Assembly (NCBI GenBank): GCA_946902985.2
Contig: OX336389.2
Location: forward strand, 128,561,572 to 128,625,571
Direction of reading: 5' to 3'
Source: Meconema thalassinum
Lineage: Eukaryota > Arthropoda > Insecta > Orthoptera > Tettigoniidae
DNA: 64,000 bases
Shown here: positions 21,274-32,145 of the stretch, in pieces
How positions within the stretch are numbered: position 1 is the stretch's first letter
Layout: the number at the start of each line of letters is the position of its first letter
The notes under the pieces: generated by a model
Seen by the model: only the letters and a program-made list of their open reading frames with translations
What the model was told of the DNA's origin: nothing
Databases searched by the model: none
Position numbers and translations under genes: made by a program

Positions 21274-22059
21274 ATTCCATTCAGGGAGAATATGTCTTTT
21301 CTCACTTTTAATTGCCAAGTTAAATATTTGAAGGTAGAAGTGAGTTTCTAAGATGTGATTTAACACGCATTCTATTTAAACGAATCAACAACAATATAAA
21401 CTTCGCATTTAGGGGGAGATGATCCTCTCTTTGAGGCAATACTCATCACCATCTTCACTAATATCATCCGTTATATTTGCAAATCCTGAAGATTGAGAAG
21501 AGATTTGGAACCACTCGCAGGTCACAAAAGCAGTTTGGAGTATTGTATACGATCCACTAGCCGCAGGGTGAATGTTCCAGAATTTAATTAAAGGTCTTAT
21601 TTGTGAAAAAAAAAAAGTAATATTGCGCATAATTAATTGAATTAAGTTTTTTATCTTTCCTTGCTTTTTCTTCTCAAATTTGAAAACAAAAAGGCAAAAC
21701 AAAAATCAGAACACCAACTTGATCAAGGAATAATTTACATGGACATTCATTATAAATTTGTGAAAGCTCCTACTAATCACTGCCATATAGGGTGGTGTTT
21801 AGGATTAGGTTTGGTTGTAAGTTAACCAGTTACGTCGCCAGAATATTTCTCTTTGGGGGACACAGGGTGTAAGATTATAATTAGGGGGATAGGGGCAGAG
21901 AATTAAATATCACTAAGTTTTACAGCCTTTATTCACCAAGTGCCTAAACATCCCACACACGTCTTTCTACAGACTTCTGTAATGAACACATCAAACTGAA
22001 ATATATGTAATTTTGCTAAAAAAGAAACTATAAATACTCATTTAAATAATAGAAAAATG
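21272..22059. other. No gene seen
   Basis: AT-rich. At about 21828-21843 ACCAGTTACGTCGCCAG looks like one end of a hAT-type element, but no partner end was found. A 97-codon antisense ORF (21409-21702) has no recognised domain. Confidence 0.4.
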
Positions 22060-22485
22060 TACAGAGAGTCTCTCTCACGACTCGGCCGGCCGGTGCGCCC
22101 AGCTTATCAGTCTCCCGTTGACTCATCACTCTCCGCTCGGCATAACATAGCACTTCGCTCACTTTATCCGTGCATGACATGAGATAACAATTAAAATTAA
22201 GAAAATAACAATTAATTAAATAAGCTCGTACCTTATGACAGGAGATGTTGGAAATTTTCTCCTCATACATCCACACATTTCCGGCATCGTCTTAGGAGAA
22301 CATTTAGAACAACTCCTGTCATAAGGTAGTAGCAGCTTATTTTATTAATTTTAATTGTTATCTCATGTCATGCACGGATAACGTTAAAGAAGTGCTATGT
22401 TATGCCAAGCGGGAAGTGATGAGTTAACGGGAGACAGATAAGCTGGGCGCGCTGGCCGGCCGAGTCGTGAGAGATACTCACTGTA
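22060..22485. mobile_element. Foldback element with ~180-bp arms
   Basis: Left arm 22060-22247 pairs with right arm 22313-22485. Shared blocks, one arm reversed, include CTCTCACGACTCGGCCGGCC, CATAACATAGCACTTC, CCGTGCATGACATGAGATAA and CCTTATGACAGGAG. The loop is only ~65 bp, so a transcript or single strand would form a long hairpin. The GC-rich GGCCGGCC core is a palindrome in itself. The superfamily is unknown and no target duplication was resolved. Confidence 0.85.
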
Positions 22486-23081
22486 TATGGCCCATTGCTG
22501 AAAGAAATGTTAAGTCGCTAAATTTAACGACAAAATCACTTAATTTTTAGTAAGTTATTGAAACATAGCAAATTTCTTTCTTTCACAGGAGTGAATGCTT
22601 TAGTAGTCAGTAGTGGTAGATATCCATTTAATAATCTATAAACATGTGATAATATTATTTCTCACTCTTAAATTATTAGAGGCAGGTGGACAAGCCTCAT
22701 TTTTGGGTGGGGGTGGGGGTAGCTCGTGCACACCCGGTACCGACGCCTCTGAAGTTAACTGTAAACTAGGTCTACTTGCGCAAGCGCAAAACATCTCACC
22801 TTAATGTTTACTACCGCAGAGAGAGCGCAGGCGTTGCTACATCTCACAATCTGTGTGCTTGGAATTCTGAAACAAAAAGTAGCCAGTGACTTAATGAACT
22901 ACTGTGTAATTTACCAAATTAAAAATAATTATTATGACTGATCAATTTCAATTAGGCTATGTTACACCAAGTCAAATACTGAGAGTATTTTATTTGTAGG
23001 CCTATATATAGATGTTATGTATGTTAGGCGGAGCGAAACATGTGGTGTTCGGCCCCAATTAGAAATGGTAGCCCAGTCATA
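22486..23081. other. No gene seen
   Basis: Contains a G-rich run (GGGTGGGGGTGGGGGTAG near 22705) that could form a G-quadruplex. No coding signal was recognised. Confidence 0.5.
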
Positions 23082-23089
23082 GCAATAAT

Positions 23090-23774
23090 TAGGGCTCGGA
23101 TTTTTAGGTAAATAAATATTTTTTTAATGTAAATACATATTTTAAGCGTTTTTTCTATAAATACATAAATTCCTGCTTTTCACCTATTAGCACATAAAAA
23201 TACATAATATTTACATTTTTTTAAATCAGTATGCTAGATCTTTCAGTTTATTGCATTCTTGTTCTGACTTGGTTTAACGGGGAAGAACCAGTAAGCTATC
23301 TAATCTTCATGCAGAACGTATGTCAGCTTGCAACTGTGTTATTCTTAGCTTGTCGCCCCGTGCTACTCACTGTGGAAGCCGGGGATTTCCAGATAATTTT
23401 ACTTCTGATGGGGGCGTTCTGTTCTGCCAACCATGTGGGAAAGCAATCAAGGCTGAACAGCGATCTCAAGTTACACAAGACCTCAAAGGCAAAAAACAAA
23501 TTGCCGCAGTTTCGCGCCTTTAGGAGAATTGTTTTGCGGTAATCGTCGGTCATTTGTGATGAACTACCTGAAGATGTATCTCATGTATTGTAATTTTTCA
23601 GTAGTCAGTAAGGCATAGCATAAATTGCATTCGTGAGTACTGCATATCGTTTATATTCACATTAATAAACTAAATTATAATTATTTTCACTTTTTTGTCA
23701 CATATTTCAGGTATTTTTAATACATATAAAATGAATATTTTCCCGATTTTTATCACCTAAAAATCCGAACCCTA
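23090..23774 (+). mobile_element. hAT element, internally deleted, keeps N-terminus
   Basis: 685 bp with inverted termini TAGGGCTCGGATTTTTAGGT (left) and TAGGGTTCGGATTTTTAGGT (right, reversed). An 8-bp target duplication with one mismatch, GCAATAAT / GTAATAAT, lies at 23082-23089 and 23775-23782. The interior contains a BED-type zinc finger relic of a hAT transposase. Subterminal sequence is rich in ACATAAAAATACATAA-like repeats. Confidence 0.88.
23365..23523 (+). pseudogene. hAT transposase N-terminal BED-finger remnant
   Basis: The plus-strand frame from about 23320 reads FPDNFTSDGG, then LFCQPCGKAI and QDLKGKKQI. A CxxC about ten residues after an FTSDG motif and a following KxKH/KxKK stretch match the BED-like N-terminal finger common in insect hAT transposases. 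One of the usual terminal His positions is not obvious. No catalytic region follows. Confidence 0.7.
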
Positions 23775-23782
23775 GTAATAAT

Positions 23783-24103
23783 CCAGGAATTAGGGATCTG
23801 GGAGGGGTGATTATGTTATCCTGTTGGGTGTAACCAATGCTGCACCCTTTCCGTCACTCTCTTTGATTTTAAACCATGGCAGGTAGAAGAGGTATTTACT
23901 TAACAAACAAAAAACATGGTAAGAATAAAAATGAAAACTTGCTAGTTGGTTTTCATTGAACTGTACATAATCGGATTTTGAATATTTGAGGCATTTGACA
24001 ATTTGATTTAGTTACGTAATAATTTGATGTTCGACCTATAGAAATAAATTTATTTCCTCGTTGTTAATGTGTGGATAAATCTTCAGTGAACCAAACCTGT
24101 CGT
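23783..24103. other. No gene seen
   Basis: Short AT-rich spacer between the hAT remnant and the polypyrimidine tract; no features recognised. Confidence 0.5.
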
Positions 24104-24140
24104 CCCTTCCTTCCTCTCTTTCCTTCCCTTACCTTCCTTC

Positions 24141-24187
<47 letters not shown>

Positions 24188-24240
24188 CCTTCCATTCTCC
24201 CAACCTTCCCTTTTCCATTCCTCCTTTTCTTCCTTCCTTC

Positions 24241-24280
<40 letters not shown>

Positions 24281-24302
24281 ATTTCCTTCCCTTCCTTTTT
24301 TC

Positions 24303-24338
<36 letters not shown>

Positions 24339-24360
24339 ATTTCCTTCCCTTCCTTTTTTC

Positions 24361-24394
<34 letters not shown>

Positions 24395-25450
24395 CTCCTT
24401 CTTTCTTCCATACTTTCCTTCCCTCTCCTTCGTTTCTTCCTTTCTTCCTTTCCTTCCCTTTCTTTCTTTCTTTCTTTCTCTCTTTCTTTCTTCCATACTT
24501 TCCTTCCCTTTCCTTCGTTTCTTCCTTCCTTCCTTCCTTCCTTCCTTTCTTCCTTTCCTTCCCTTTCTTTTTTCATTTCTTCCTTCCTTTCTTTCCCTTT
24601 CTTTTTTCCTTTCTTTCTTTCTTTCTTTCTTTCTTCCTTTCTCTCTTTCTTTCTTCCATACTTTCCTTCCCTTTCCTTCGTTTCTTCCTTCCATCCTTTC
24701 TTCCTTTCCTTCCCTTTCTTTTTTCCTTTCTTTCTTTCTTTCTCTCTTTCTTTCTTCCATACTTTCCTTCCCTTTCCTTCGTTCTTCCTTCCTTCCTTTC
24801 TTCCTTTCCTTCCCTTTCTTTTTTCCTTTCTTTCTATCTTTCTCTCTTTCTTCCATACTTTCCTTCCCTTTCCTTCGTTTCTTCCTTCCATCCTTTCTTC
24901 CTTTCCTTCCCTTTCTTTTTTCCTTTCTTTCTTTCTTTCTTTCTTCCATACTTTCCTTCCCTTTCCTTCGCTTCTTCCTTCCTTTCCTTCCCTTTCTTTT
25001 TTCCTTTCTTCCATCATTCCTTCCTCTCATTCCTTTCCTTCCCTTCCCTTCCCTCCCTTCCTTTCTTTCTTCTTTTCCTTCCTTCCTTTCCTTCCTTCCT
25101 TTCTTCCTTCCTCCCTTTCCTTCCCTTACCTAGTCTATCTTCCTTTCTTCCTCCCTTTCCTTCCCTTAACTAGTCTATCTTTCTTTCTTCCTCCCTTTCC
25201 TTCCCTTACCTAGTCTATCTTCCTTTCTTCCTTCCTTTCCTTCCCTTACCTAGTCTATCTTCCTTTCTTCCATCCTCCCTACCTTTCTCCCATCCTTCCT
25301 TTTTCCTTTCTTCCTTTTCTTCCCATTCCTTCCTTTCTTCCATCCTTCATTCCCTTTACTTCTTTCCTTCCTTCTTTCCTTCTTTCCTTCCATCCCTCCT
25401 TCCTTCGTTCCTGTCTTCCTTTTTCCTGTCTTCCTTTCCCTTTCCTTTGT
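24104..25450 (+). repeat. 1.35-kb polypyrimidine tract (CTTT/CCTT)n
   Basis: Nearly pure C/T on the plus strand for about 1,350 bp: CTTT and CCTT units with recurring blocks (for example CCATACTTTCCTTCCC at least six times between 24410 and 24970), so a higher-order repeat is superimposed. ORFs of 380 codons on the plus strand and of 315 and 226 codons on the minus strand exist only because such repeats lack stops; they are low-complexity and not genes. Mirror-symmetric polypyrimidine DNA can form triplexes. Confidence 0.95.
25121..25260 (+). repeat. 40-bp tandem repeat inside the polypyrimidine tract
   Basis: The block TAGTCTATCT recurs at 25131, 25171, 25211 and 25251, exactly 40 bp apart, with C/T-rich sequence between. 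Confidence 0.92.
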
Positions 25451-25689
25451 TTTTACCATTTTAAGTCCTACCTACCACTCTCCAACATCAGAGTGATGGC
25501 TAAACACACAGGTTTCATGTTTAACTTGTAATAACACAAAAGAACGAAGTTCATCCATAGAGACGGAAGTACAAAAACCATCCGTAGAGGGGAGAGAGAA
25601 ATTAACCGTAAAATCGGTTTAAAAGATCTGCCTTTCAAGCCATTTATTATTGAGGCAGCGGCGACTCAGGACTCAGGACGTTGGTTACT

Positions 25690-25885
25690 TAACCGAGGTA
25701 CATTAATTTGGAAGCACCTGAAGGACTACGGCCGCTTCTTACCCAAAGTCTACCTAAATTACAAATACACACACTAGTTCTGACATTACAGTGGCATAGA
25801 ATATCAGACAAATTCTGCACACACCCAAGTACATGGGGCTACATGACCATGATGTCACAAAGCCCCTGAAGAACCACAAAAAAAA
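25690..25885 (+). repeat. SINE-B 3' half
   Basis: Carries GCATAGAATATCAGACAAAT, ACACACCCAAGTACATGGGG and CACAAAGCCCCTGAAGAACC, the SINE-B 3' region, after a diverged body. The head is absent. It directly abuts family E copy 1. Confidence 0.7.
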
Positions 25886-26970
25886 AAGATACGAGCCTTA
25901 CAGTAGTCGCATATGATGTGTAACATCTGACATGTTATCCTACTCGTATACTACACAGCTTGGACATTCTTAAAAAGTTAATTTACACTCCATTTTCATA
26001 CTGGTACTATGATGAATGTATAGATTGAATTGGAGATATGCTACTGTCACATTTGTGGCGCAGCGGTCAAGCTGTTAGTCTCTCTCACCAAGGTAGACCG
26101 GGTTTGATTCCCGGTCAATACATGTGAGATTTTCGAATTGAAATGCCATGTCCTGTGGCTCGCATTCCACGTAAAAGGGAGGTACCGTGGATCATGATCG
26201 TGAGATTAACGGTCACACAAAACTACAAGCTTCCTTCCTTTTACATAAATAATTCATAATAACAAAGTGACACACAACGTCGACAGTACTCTCAAATACT
26301 GTGAGCACATTCCTCAGTAACTATAACATTCATTATTCTCAAGGCTCTCATACAATTCGTCGTAAACAATCAAAACATGGCTTCCTACAATCATGAAATG
26401 ACCTAGTCTCACATATGACGAAAATACAGCTTTTATTCCACTCATATAACAACATTCTGTTATGCATTTAATATTTGACTACTCACCCACAGCTTGACAA
26501 TAATGCCGCTTACTTAAATGTCATTTGTCGTCTTTGTCCTACCCCATGTGATATTCAACCTTGAACATGAAGCTTCATAAACTGCTCAATGACAAATGAA
26601 AGTCGGTGAAACAATTGCCACTGTGCTCGTCAAACCAGTGCCTGCTAAATGCACTGCCTACTGTATTGCCATAACATTCTCGCGCTACAGATCACACTCT
26701 GCCTTGTTTCCAATACACACATATTCAATTGTACACCCAGCTGGAAGTCCATCTTCACTTCCGTCCGATCCACTTCCGTTCGATCCACTTCCGCCCGATT
26801 CACTTCCGTCCCATTTTTCTGGCAGTGCGTCTTCACTTCCGTTCGATCCACTTCCGTCCCCAATTTTCAAAATCACTCCCACAAAACTATCCAGCAACCG
26901 AGCGGAAAGATGTTATACATCAAAAACTCTTTTCTGAAAATTAGATCGCTGTGTTCTTGCAAAACTTGAG
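25886..26970 (+). repeat. Dispersed repeat family E, copy 1
   Basis: Matches 41045-42302 from AAAGATACGAGCCTTACAGT to GCGGAAAGATGTTA. Near the 5' part is a tRNA-like segment with A box GTGGCGCAGCGGTCAAGC and B box GGGTTTGATTCCC. Near the 3' part (26750-26860) is a short-period array of CACTTCCGTYCGATC units. Copy 1 lacks ~48 bp present in copy 2 near 41701-41750. ORFs here are repeat-derived. It could be a large composite SINE or a non-autonomous transposon. Confidence 0.82.
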
Positions 26971-27778
26971 TACTATTTGGGTTTTGGTGTCTCATTCACT
27001 GCTTTGGTGAGAGCTTCCTTTTGATCTCATTAAAATGCGCTTATTCCTTGAGCAAGTATTTTTAAAACCTGGGAAGATGTCACTGCCATACCTGCAGAAT
27101 ATAACTAATTACCAAAGCTCTTGATGGAGAGACGCATGAGGCTGTCCCTTCTTATCATCACAACACTTGCGCGAATGACTCGCTGTCCTGTAGGGCTGTC
27201 ACTTGGAGAGGCTCAAGGGATATTTAATGTTGACAGGCAATTAAGGAATCAGCTCTTTTAGAAACTGTTTTAATAAAGACAGACGGACGGACGGACGGAC
27301 GGACGGTGGGTCTTGACATGGTGTGGAGGTATGCAGCGGTCTAGCTATTTCTGGGGATGGCCCGCACAGCTCACACCATGTGTCTCCAATGAATCAATCA
27401 AGGGCGCTGCACTGCCAACACGGTCCTCACTCCATAGACTGCCAGCTGCTGTTACTACTGTAGCATTTTCTTAGGATCGCACATGAATTACCTTATCGCA
27501 ATTTGCTTCACGTCACGTTTGCATAATTCTAGTCTTAACATAGGGAGTGGTGGACATCCTATATGACTTAGAAGATTAATAGCCTTACAGCATTCATGAG
27601 ATCTCTTTCACTGCCCATCTGCTCATTGCTAAATATCGGTTGAAGGATATCGAAAAGAGAAACAACACATAGACATTTTGAGGGAGTGCTTTAGCACATT
27701 TCTCGAGACACTGGGACTGATCGAATTTAGTGCGATGATTACATCCTGGGGCCCAATATAAAGATCGTTTATATATAT
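26971..27778. other. No gene; (GGAC)n at 27279-27306
   Basis: A short (GGAC)n/(CAGA) microsatellite is at 27279-27306. Nothing else was recognised. Confidence 0.6.
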
Positions 27779-28264
27779 ACTAGCAACCCGTGCCGGCTTC
27801 GCCCCGGAACAGTTATGAATGCATTGCGTGATAAGCGTTTTTCCCCTAGCTAGCTCGTAAACTGTCACCTCAGAAATTGAATAGAGATTGTTGGAAGAAA
27901 TGAAAACTTAAAAACACTTATAGTGGGCGATGTATTGAAGATATAAAGATATGCCCTCGTGGATTTTTTTTTGTAGAACTTTTCATGCTGAACAGTTCTT
28001 ACACTCATAGTATATTGATATTTTTATTGGTTTGCTCAGCGGATGCTTAAAAAGTGCACGGACGCCAGGTTATTTTTTCGATATTTTCACTGAAGTCGTT
28101 AGTGCTTGGCTCCCATTGGTCATAAATAAATTATTTTCTACAAAAACCTTCCTTGGGATATCCTTTACAGAATGGCGGAAACCGCATCAAAATCCATCCA
28201 GTGGTTCTCGAGATTACCCGTAACATCCAAGAATCGGGGACTTGGTTTTATACTAAGTAGAGAT
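27779..28264 (+). repeat. Dispersed repeat family D, copy 2
   Basis: Same ends as copy 1 at 8435 (ACTAGCAACCCGTGCCGGCT to TTTATACTAAGTAGAGAT) and the same internal order. It has a ~20-bp segment (TGATAAGCGTTTTTCCCC) not in copy 1. It is preceded by a short (TA)n run. Confidence 0.82.
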
Positions 28265-28361
28265 AGTTCGATTAAAATTACACTACCAATATTGCTTTGC
28301 AAGTGAATAAGCCGTATCACCATGAGAAAATGAACATTCTGTAAGTAAAGTTTTACAAAGG

Positions 28362-28514
28362 TCGTTGTTGCGTAATGGCTAGCATTCTAGCATTCATCGC
28401 GGAGGTCCGGGCTCGATTTCCGGCTGTGTCAAGAAATTTTGTTCTGGCTTAAGGCCTAGAACGGGGTACGGGGTACCGCATTCCATCACACAATAAAAAT
28501 GGGAAGAGTGAGCT
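28362..28514 (+). repeat. SINE-B 5' fragment
   Basis: Head with TTGCGTAATGGCTAGC and GGGCTCGATTTCCGG, then AGAACGGGGTAC. It stops before the central body. Confidence 0.7.
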
Positions 28515-29500
28515 CAAAATAAAATACCTACATTTCTATTGTTGGACTTTCTAATCAATATCCTGTCATTGTCGACAAGAGAGTGTAATGCAGGAAGAAA
28601 TACATCTGGGTTGTTCCGACTCTCGTGCATGCTTCTTCAGTGATTAATCACGAATCCCCGATTCTTGGATGTTATTTAAGTATATTACGCTGCAGGAAGT
28701 AGCCTATTGCATTTCCGCGCAATAATTCAGGGGTTTGCAATAAAGGATTGTAATATGTTAAGGTAAATGACGAGAAATGTGGGTTCGAATCTTACTTTTC
28801 AGTCTTCCTTTAAAATCTGAATAGTATACTGTAGCATCTTCAATTCAGTGCCTAGATGGTACACAGTCTCTCCCTTTCAAACACAGTCTGAAGTACCGAT
28901 ACAGTCACCATAATAGCACAAGGTATCACACATATAGCGAATACACCTAAGCATGTGAGGTCGATGACTATGCTTTGTCTATCCAATGCATCTAAAATTA
29001 TTCTACTACGACAACATTAACAATTTTTGTGTAAAATTCCGCACAATAAATTGTCACTGTAACCATACAATTTGACAAAGGTTTTTAGTTTACGTTAATT
29101 CGAGTTCAGTGTGCACGTACTTCAAAGGGAGCAATGACAGGCTCTGCTGTTTATTAACAGTTTGCTCCTGAGTCCACTGGTGCATGAAGGTTTGCCTATT
29201 CCCTGTTATCAAAGGGGTAATAATGTTTCGATGACAGCTGTTTTCATTTTATGAAATAAACAACATTATATTAGAAATGAGAATATTTCACTATCTATTC
29301 TGCTTGCTAATATGAACACGAAGGATATTTTATAGCATTTGCGCAGAATGGCTTTGGCTGGGTCTTATGACGTATTTAGTGTAAATTGTAAACTATTACA
29401 CAATAAATTTGTTCCATACTTGAAATATTAACAAAAAATACAGTCATTTTTAACTGGTACTATATTAATGTCCCTTTTATTATTAGTACTGACATCCGAC
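28515..29500. other. No gene seen
   Basis: AT-rich sequence without recognisable repeats, domains or RNA genes. Confidence 0.5.
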
Positions 29501-29885
29501 CGCCTCGTCGTGTAATGGTTAGCGTAGTTGGTTGCCTCCCATAGGACTCCAGGTTTGATTCCTTTCTCTCCCAAGATTTAAAATTTTGTGGCCTAAGGTC
29601 TGTAATGGAAACCACTCTTCCTGGTGAAGATGATTCAGTGGGGGGATGGATTCGCTTCCCACCTAACCCCTCCTGGAAGAGGTTGTCCGTGGTTTACCAC
29701 TTCTACTCCAAGCAAACACTGGGATGGTCCCTTTCTTAACGCCATGGTCTCTCCCATCGCAATTCTTGTCTCAGTGGCATCTACACGTAATAGTATTACA
29801 AGCAGCACAATCAGACATGTTTCACATGAACCCAAGTGCACGGGGCATATCGTCAAAATGATAAAGACCCAAAATAAAACAACGA
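29501..29885 (+). repeat. SINE-B, diverged full-length copy
   Basis: Head CGTCGTGTAATGGTTAGCG and box B GGTTTGATTCC, then TGGAAGAGGTTGTCCGTGG and a tail with CCAAGTGCACGGGGCAT. The ORF at 29624-29983 is repeat-derived. Confidence 0.75.
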
Positions 29886-30465
29886 CAGCAACAATAAAAA
29901 TACGCCATCCACGGGATTCCCTGATGAAATGTGCAGTGAAGGCGCATCAGAATGTCCAAATCGGAGACAGCCAACTGGTGTAGGCTAGAGGTGACGCAAA
30001 GAGCAAAAGGTGCGTATGACGTCAGCTGATATCCATGTACAGGCCACTTGACCTTGAGAGCTCAGCGTTAGAAGAGGGGCTGTAGAGCGGTGCGGGGAGC
30101 ATGCCGAATACTTCCCTATCTGAGAACATTGACGCGCATAATAATAGGTCCTCACAATCAGATACAGACACACTCAGCGTGGCAAATGTTTTACGCTGAA
30201 GTAGTAGACTATACCAGGGGAGTGTGATGGGGAAGTGCAGAGCTAACTGCCGGTAACTGTCCCTGCTGTGACCTGGTAATGGGTGGGGGAGAGAAGGTGT
30301 GATCTACACTGGACTAAGTGGCACATCCCTTCATCCCTTGAAATACCTAGAGCAACATTGTGCAGCAGTGGTGGCAGAGTGCTCGAACCTGTCTGTGAAT
30401 GGTCTACTGTGAGAATGCTTAGGGCCAATTAAGCAAGCGCAATGCCCCTGTGATTTGGCTTTAGG
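29886..30465. other. No gene seen
   Basis: No repeat family or domain recognised; the small antisense ORFs have no support. Confidence 0.5.
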
Positions 30466-31024
30466 TATTTCCCGTTGGTAGGTTGGTTGGTTCCTCAGTT
30501 TAGGGGCTGCGACAACGCGGTCATGTAACCCCGTGTACTTTGGGTGTGTGTAGAATCTGTCTGATAACGGGTGTTAATTGTGATGATTGTATTAGTGTGT
30601 GTTTCTGTTTCTTAATTCAAGTAAGGACTGCAGACTTTGACTTTTTCAAGTAGTTCCTACTTTTGCCGCCAAACGCCACCGTCAAAATTTACTCGTTCAG
30701 AACTTGGCTACTAGACGCCACCACAGTCGGCTCCTGGCGACGAACGTAGGAATCTGAGCGTTGTTTACATTTTTAACCTACACACATCAAAAAAAGTTTT
30801 GCATCACCTCGGTTCCCAGATCTCCGGCATATAGACGTTGACTGTGTATATTGTATCCAAGATACAGTCCCTTTGACTGTTCATAGATGTCACTAAAACT
30901 GCTCAAAGATGTAAACAACCATGCATGAGCAGGGCCTATTAGACGGAGGGGGTACGACAGCCGATCAGTTCCAGTCATTCCACCAGGACGAAGGTACGCT
31001 GCTCATGTTGTCTGTAGTTCTACC

Positions 31025-32050
31025 ATGCCTAGAAGGTCAATACCGCAGTTCGATCGCGTCCGCATTGTTACTTTGTGTCAAGAAGGGCTCTCAACAAGGG
31101 AAGTTTCCAGGCGTCTCAGAGTGAACCAAAGCGATGTTGTTCGGACATGGAGGAGGTACAGAGATACAGGAACTGTCGATGACAGGCCTCGCTCAGGCCG
31201 CCCAAGGGCTACTACTGTAGTGGATGACCGCTACTTACGGATTGCCGCTCGGAGGAACCCTGACAGCAATGCCACCATGTTCAATAATGCGTTTCGTTCA
31301 GCCACAGGACGTCGTGTTTCAACTCAAACTGTGCGCAATAGGCTGCATGATGCGCAACTTCACTCCCGACGTCCATGGCGAGGTCCAGCTTTGCAACCCC
31401 GACACCATGCAGCGCGGTACAGATGGGCCCAACAACATGCTGAATGGACCCCACGGAATTGGCATCACGTTCTCTTCACCGATGAGTGTCGCATATGCCT
31501 TCAACCAGACAATCGTCGGAGACGTGTTTGGAGGCACCCTGGTCAGGCTGAACGTCTTAGACACACTGTCCAGCGAGTGCAGCAAGGTGGTGGTTCCCTG
31601 ATGTTTTGGGGTGGCATTATGTGGGGCCGACGTACGCCACTGGTGGTCATGGAAGGCTCCGAAACGGCTTTACGATACCTGAATGACATCCTCCGACCCA
31701 TAGTGCAACCATATCGGCAGAATATTGGAGAGGCATTTGTCTTCATGGACGACAATTCTCGACCTCATCGTGCACATCTTGTGAATGCGTTCCTTCAAGA
31801 TAACGACATCGCTCGACTACAGTGGCCAGCATGTTCGCCAGACATGAACCCTATCGAACATGCCTGGGATATGTTGAAAAGGGCTGTTTATGGACGTCTT
31901 GACCCACCAACCACTCTGAGAGATTTACGCCGAATTGTCGTTGAGGAGTGGGACAATTTGGACCAACAGTGTCTTGATGAACTTGTGGATAGTATGCCAC
32001 GACGAATACAGGCATGCATCAATGCAAGAGGACGTGCTACTGGGTATTAG
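31025..32050 (+). CDS. Tc1-like DD34E transposase, intact
   Basis: 341 residues, a usual Tc1 transposase length, uninterrupted from ATG to TAG. The enzyme binds the element's inverted repeats and moves it by cut-and-paste into TA sites in the nucleus. Residues 1-105 form the paired-like DNA-binding region: two helix-turn-helix parts (STREVSRRLRV around 23-33 and RVSTQTVRNRL around 97-107) joined by an AT-hook-like SGRPR (57-61). The catalytic triad is visible: D153 in FTDE, D243 in MDDN, and E278 in SPDMNPIEHAWD, with 34 residues between D243 and E278. GGIMWGRRTPLV near 196-207 is the expected Gly-rich block. The second Asp context is MDDNSRPH rather than the common QDNARPH. This start matches the MPRR-type N-terminus of the family. 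Activity is not shown by sequence alone. Confidence 0.95.
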   Translation: MPRRSIPQFDRVRIVTLCQEGLSTREVSRRLRVNQSDVVRTWRRYRDTGTVDDRPRSGRPRATTVVDDRYLRIAARRNPDSNATMFNNAFRSATGRRVSTQTVRNRLHDAQLHSRRPWRGPALQPRHHAARYRWAQQHAEWTPRNWHHVLFTDECRICLQPDNRRRRVWRHPGQAERLRHTVQRVQQGGGSLMFWGGIMWGRRTPLVVMEGSETALRYLNDILRPIVQPYRQNIGEAFVFMDDNSRPHRAHLVNAFLQDNDIARLQWPACSPDMNPIEHAWDMLKRAVYGRLDPPTTLRDLRRIVVEEWDNLDQQCLDELVDSMPRRIQACINARGRATGY

Positions 32051-32139
32051 AGGTAGTGGTGTGTACTGCAATCTGGACCACAAATGCTGAAAGTCTAGCT
32101 GTATGATGGTACAACATGCAATGTGTGGGTCTCATGAGC

Positions 32140-32145
32140 AATAAA
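32140..32145 (+). promoter_or_regulatory. Candidate poly(A) signal of the Tc1 transposase
   Basis: AATAAA 90 bp after the stop codon and inside the element, placed where a poly(A) signal would be expected. Position is the only support. Confidence 0.5.

Noticed and set aside
24071..25213. ORFs of 380 codons (plus strand) and of 315 and 226 codons (minus strand)
   Set aside because: They lie in the polypyrimidine tract, where stop codons cannot easily arise. The products are pure Phe/Leu/Ser or Lys/Arg/Glu low complexity.
31224..31755. Overlapping ORFs (125, 88 and 70 codons) within the Tc1 transposase region
   Set aside because: They are alternative-frame shadows of the 341-codon transposase.
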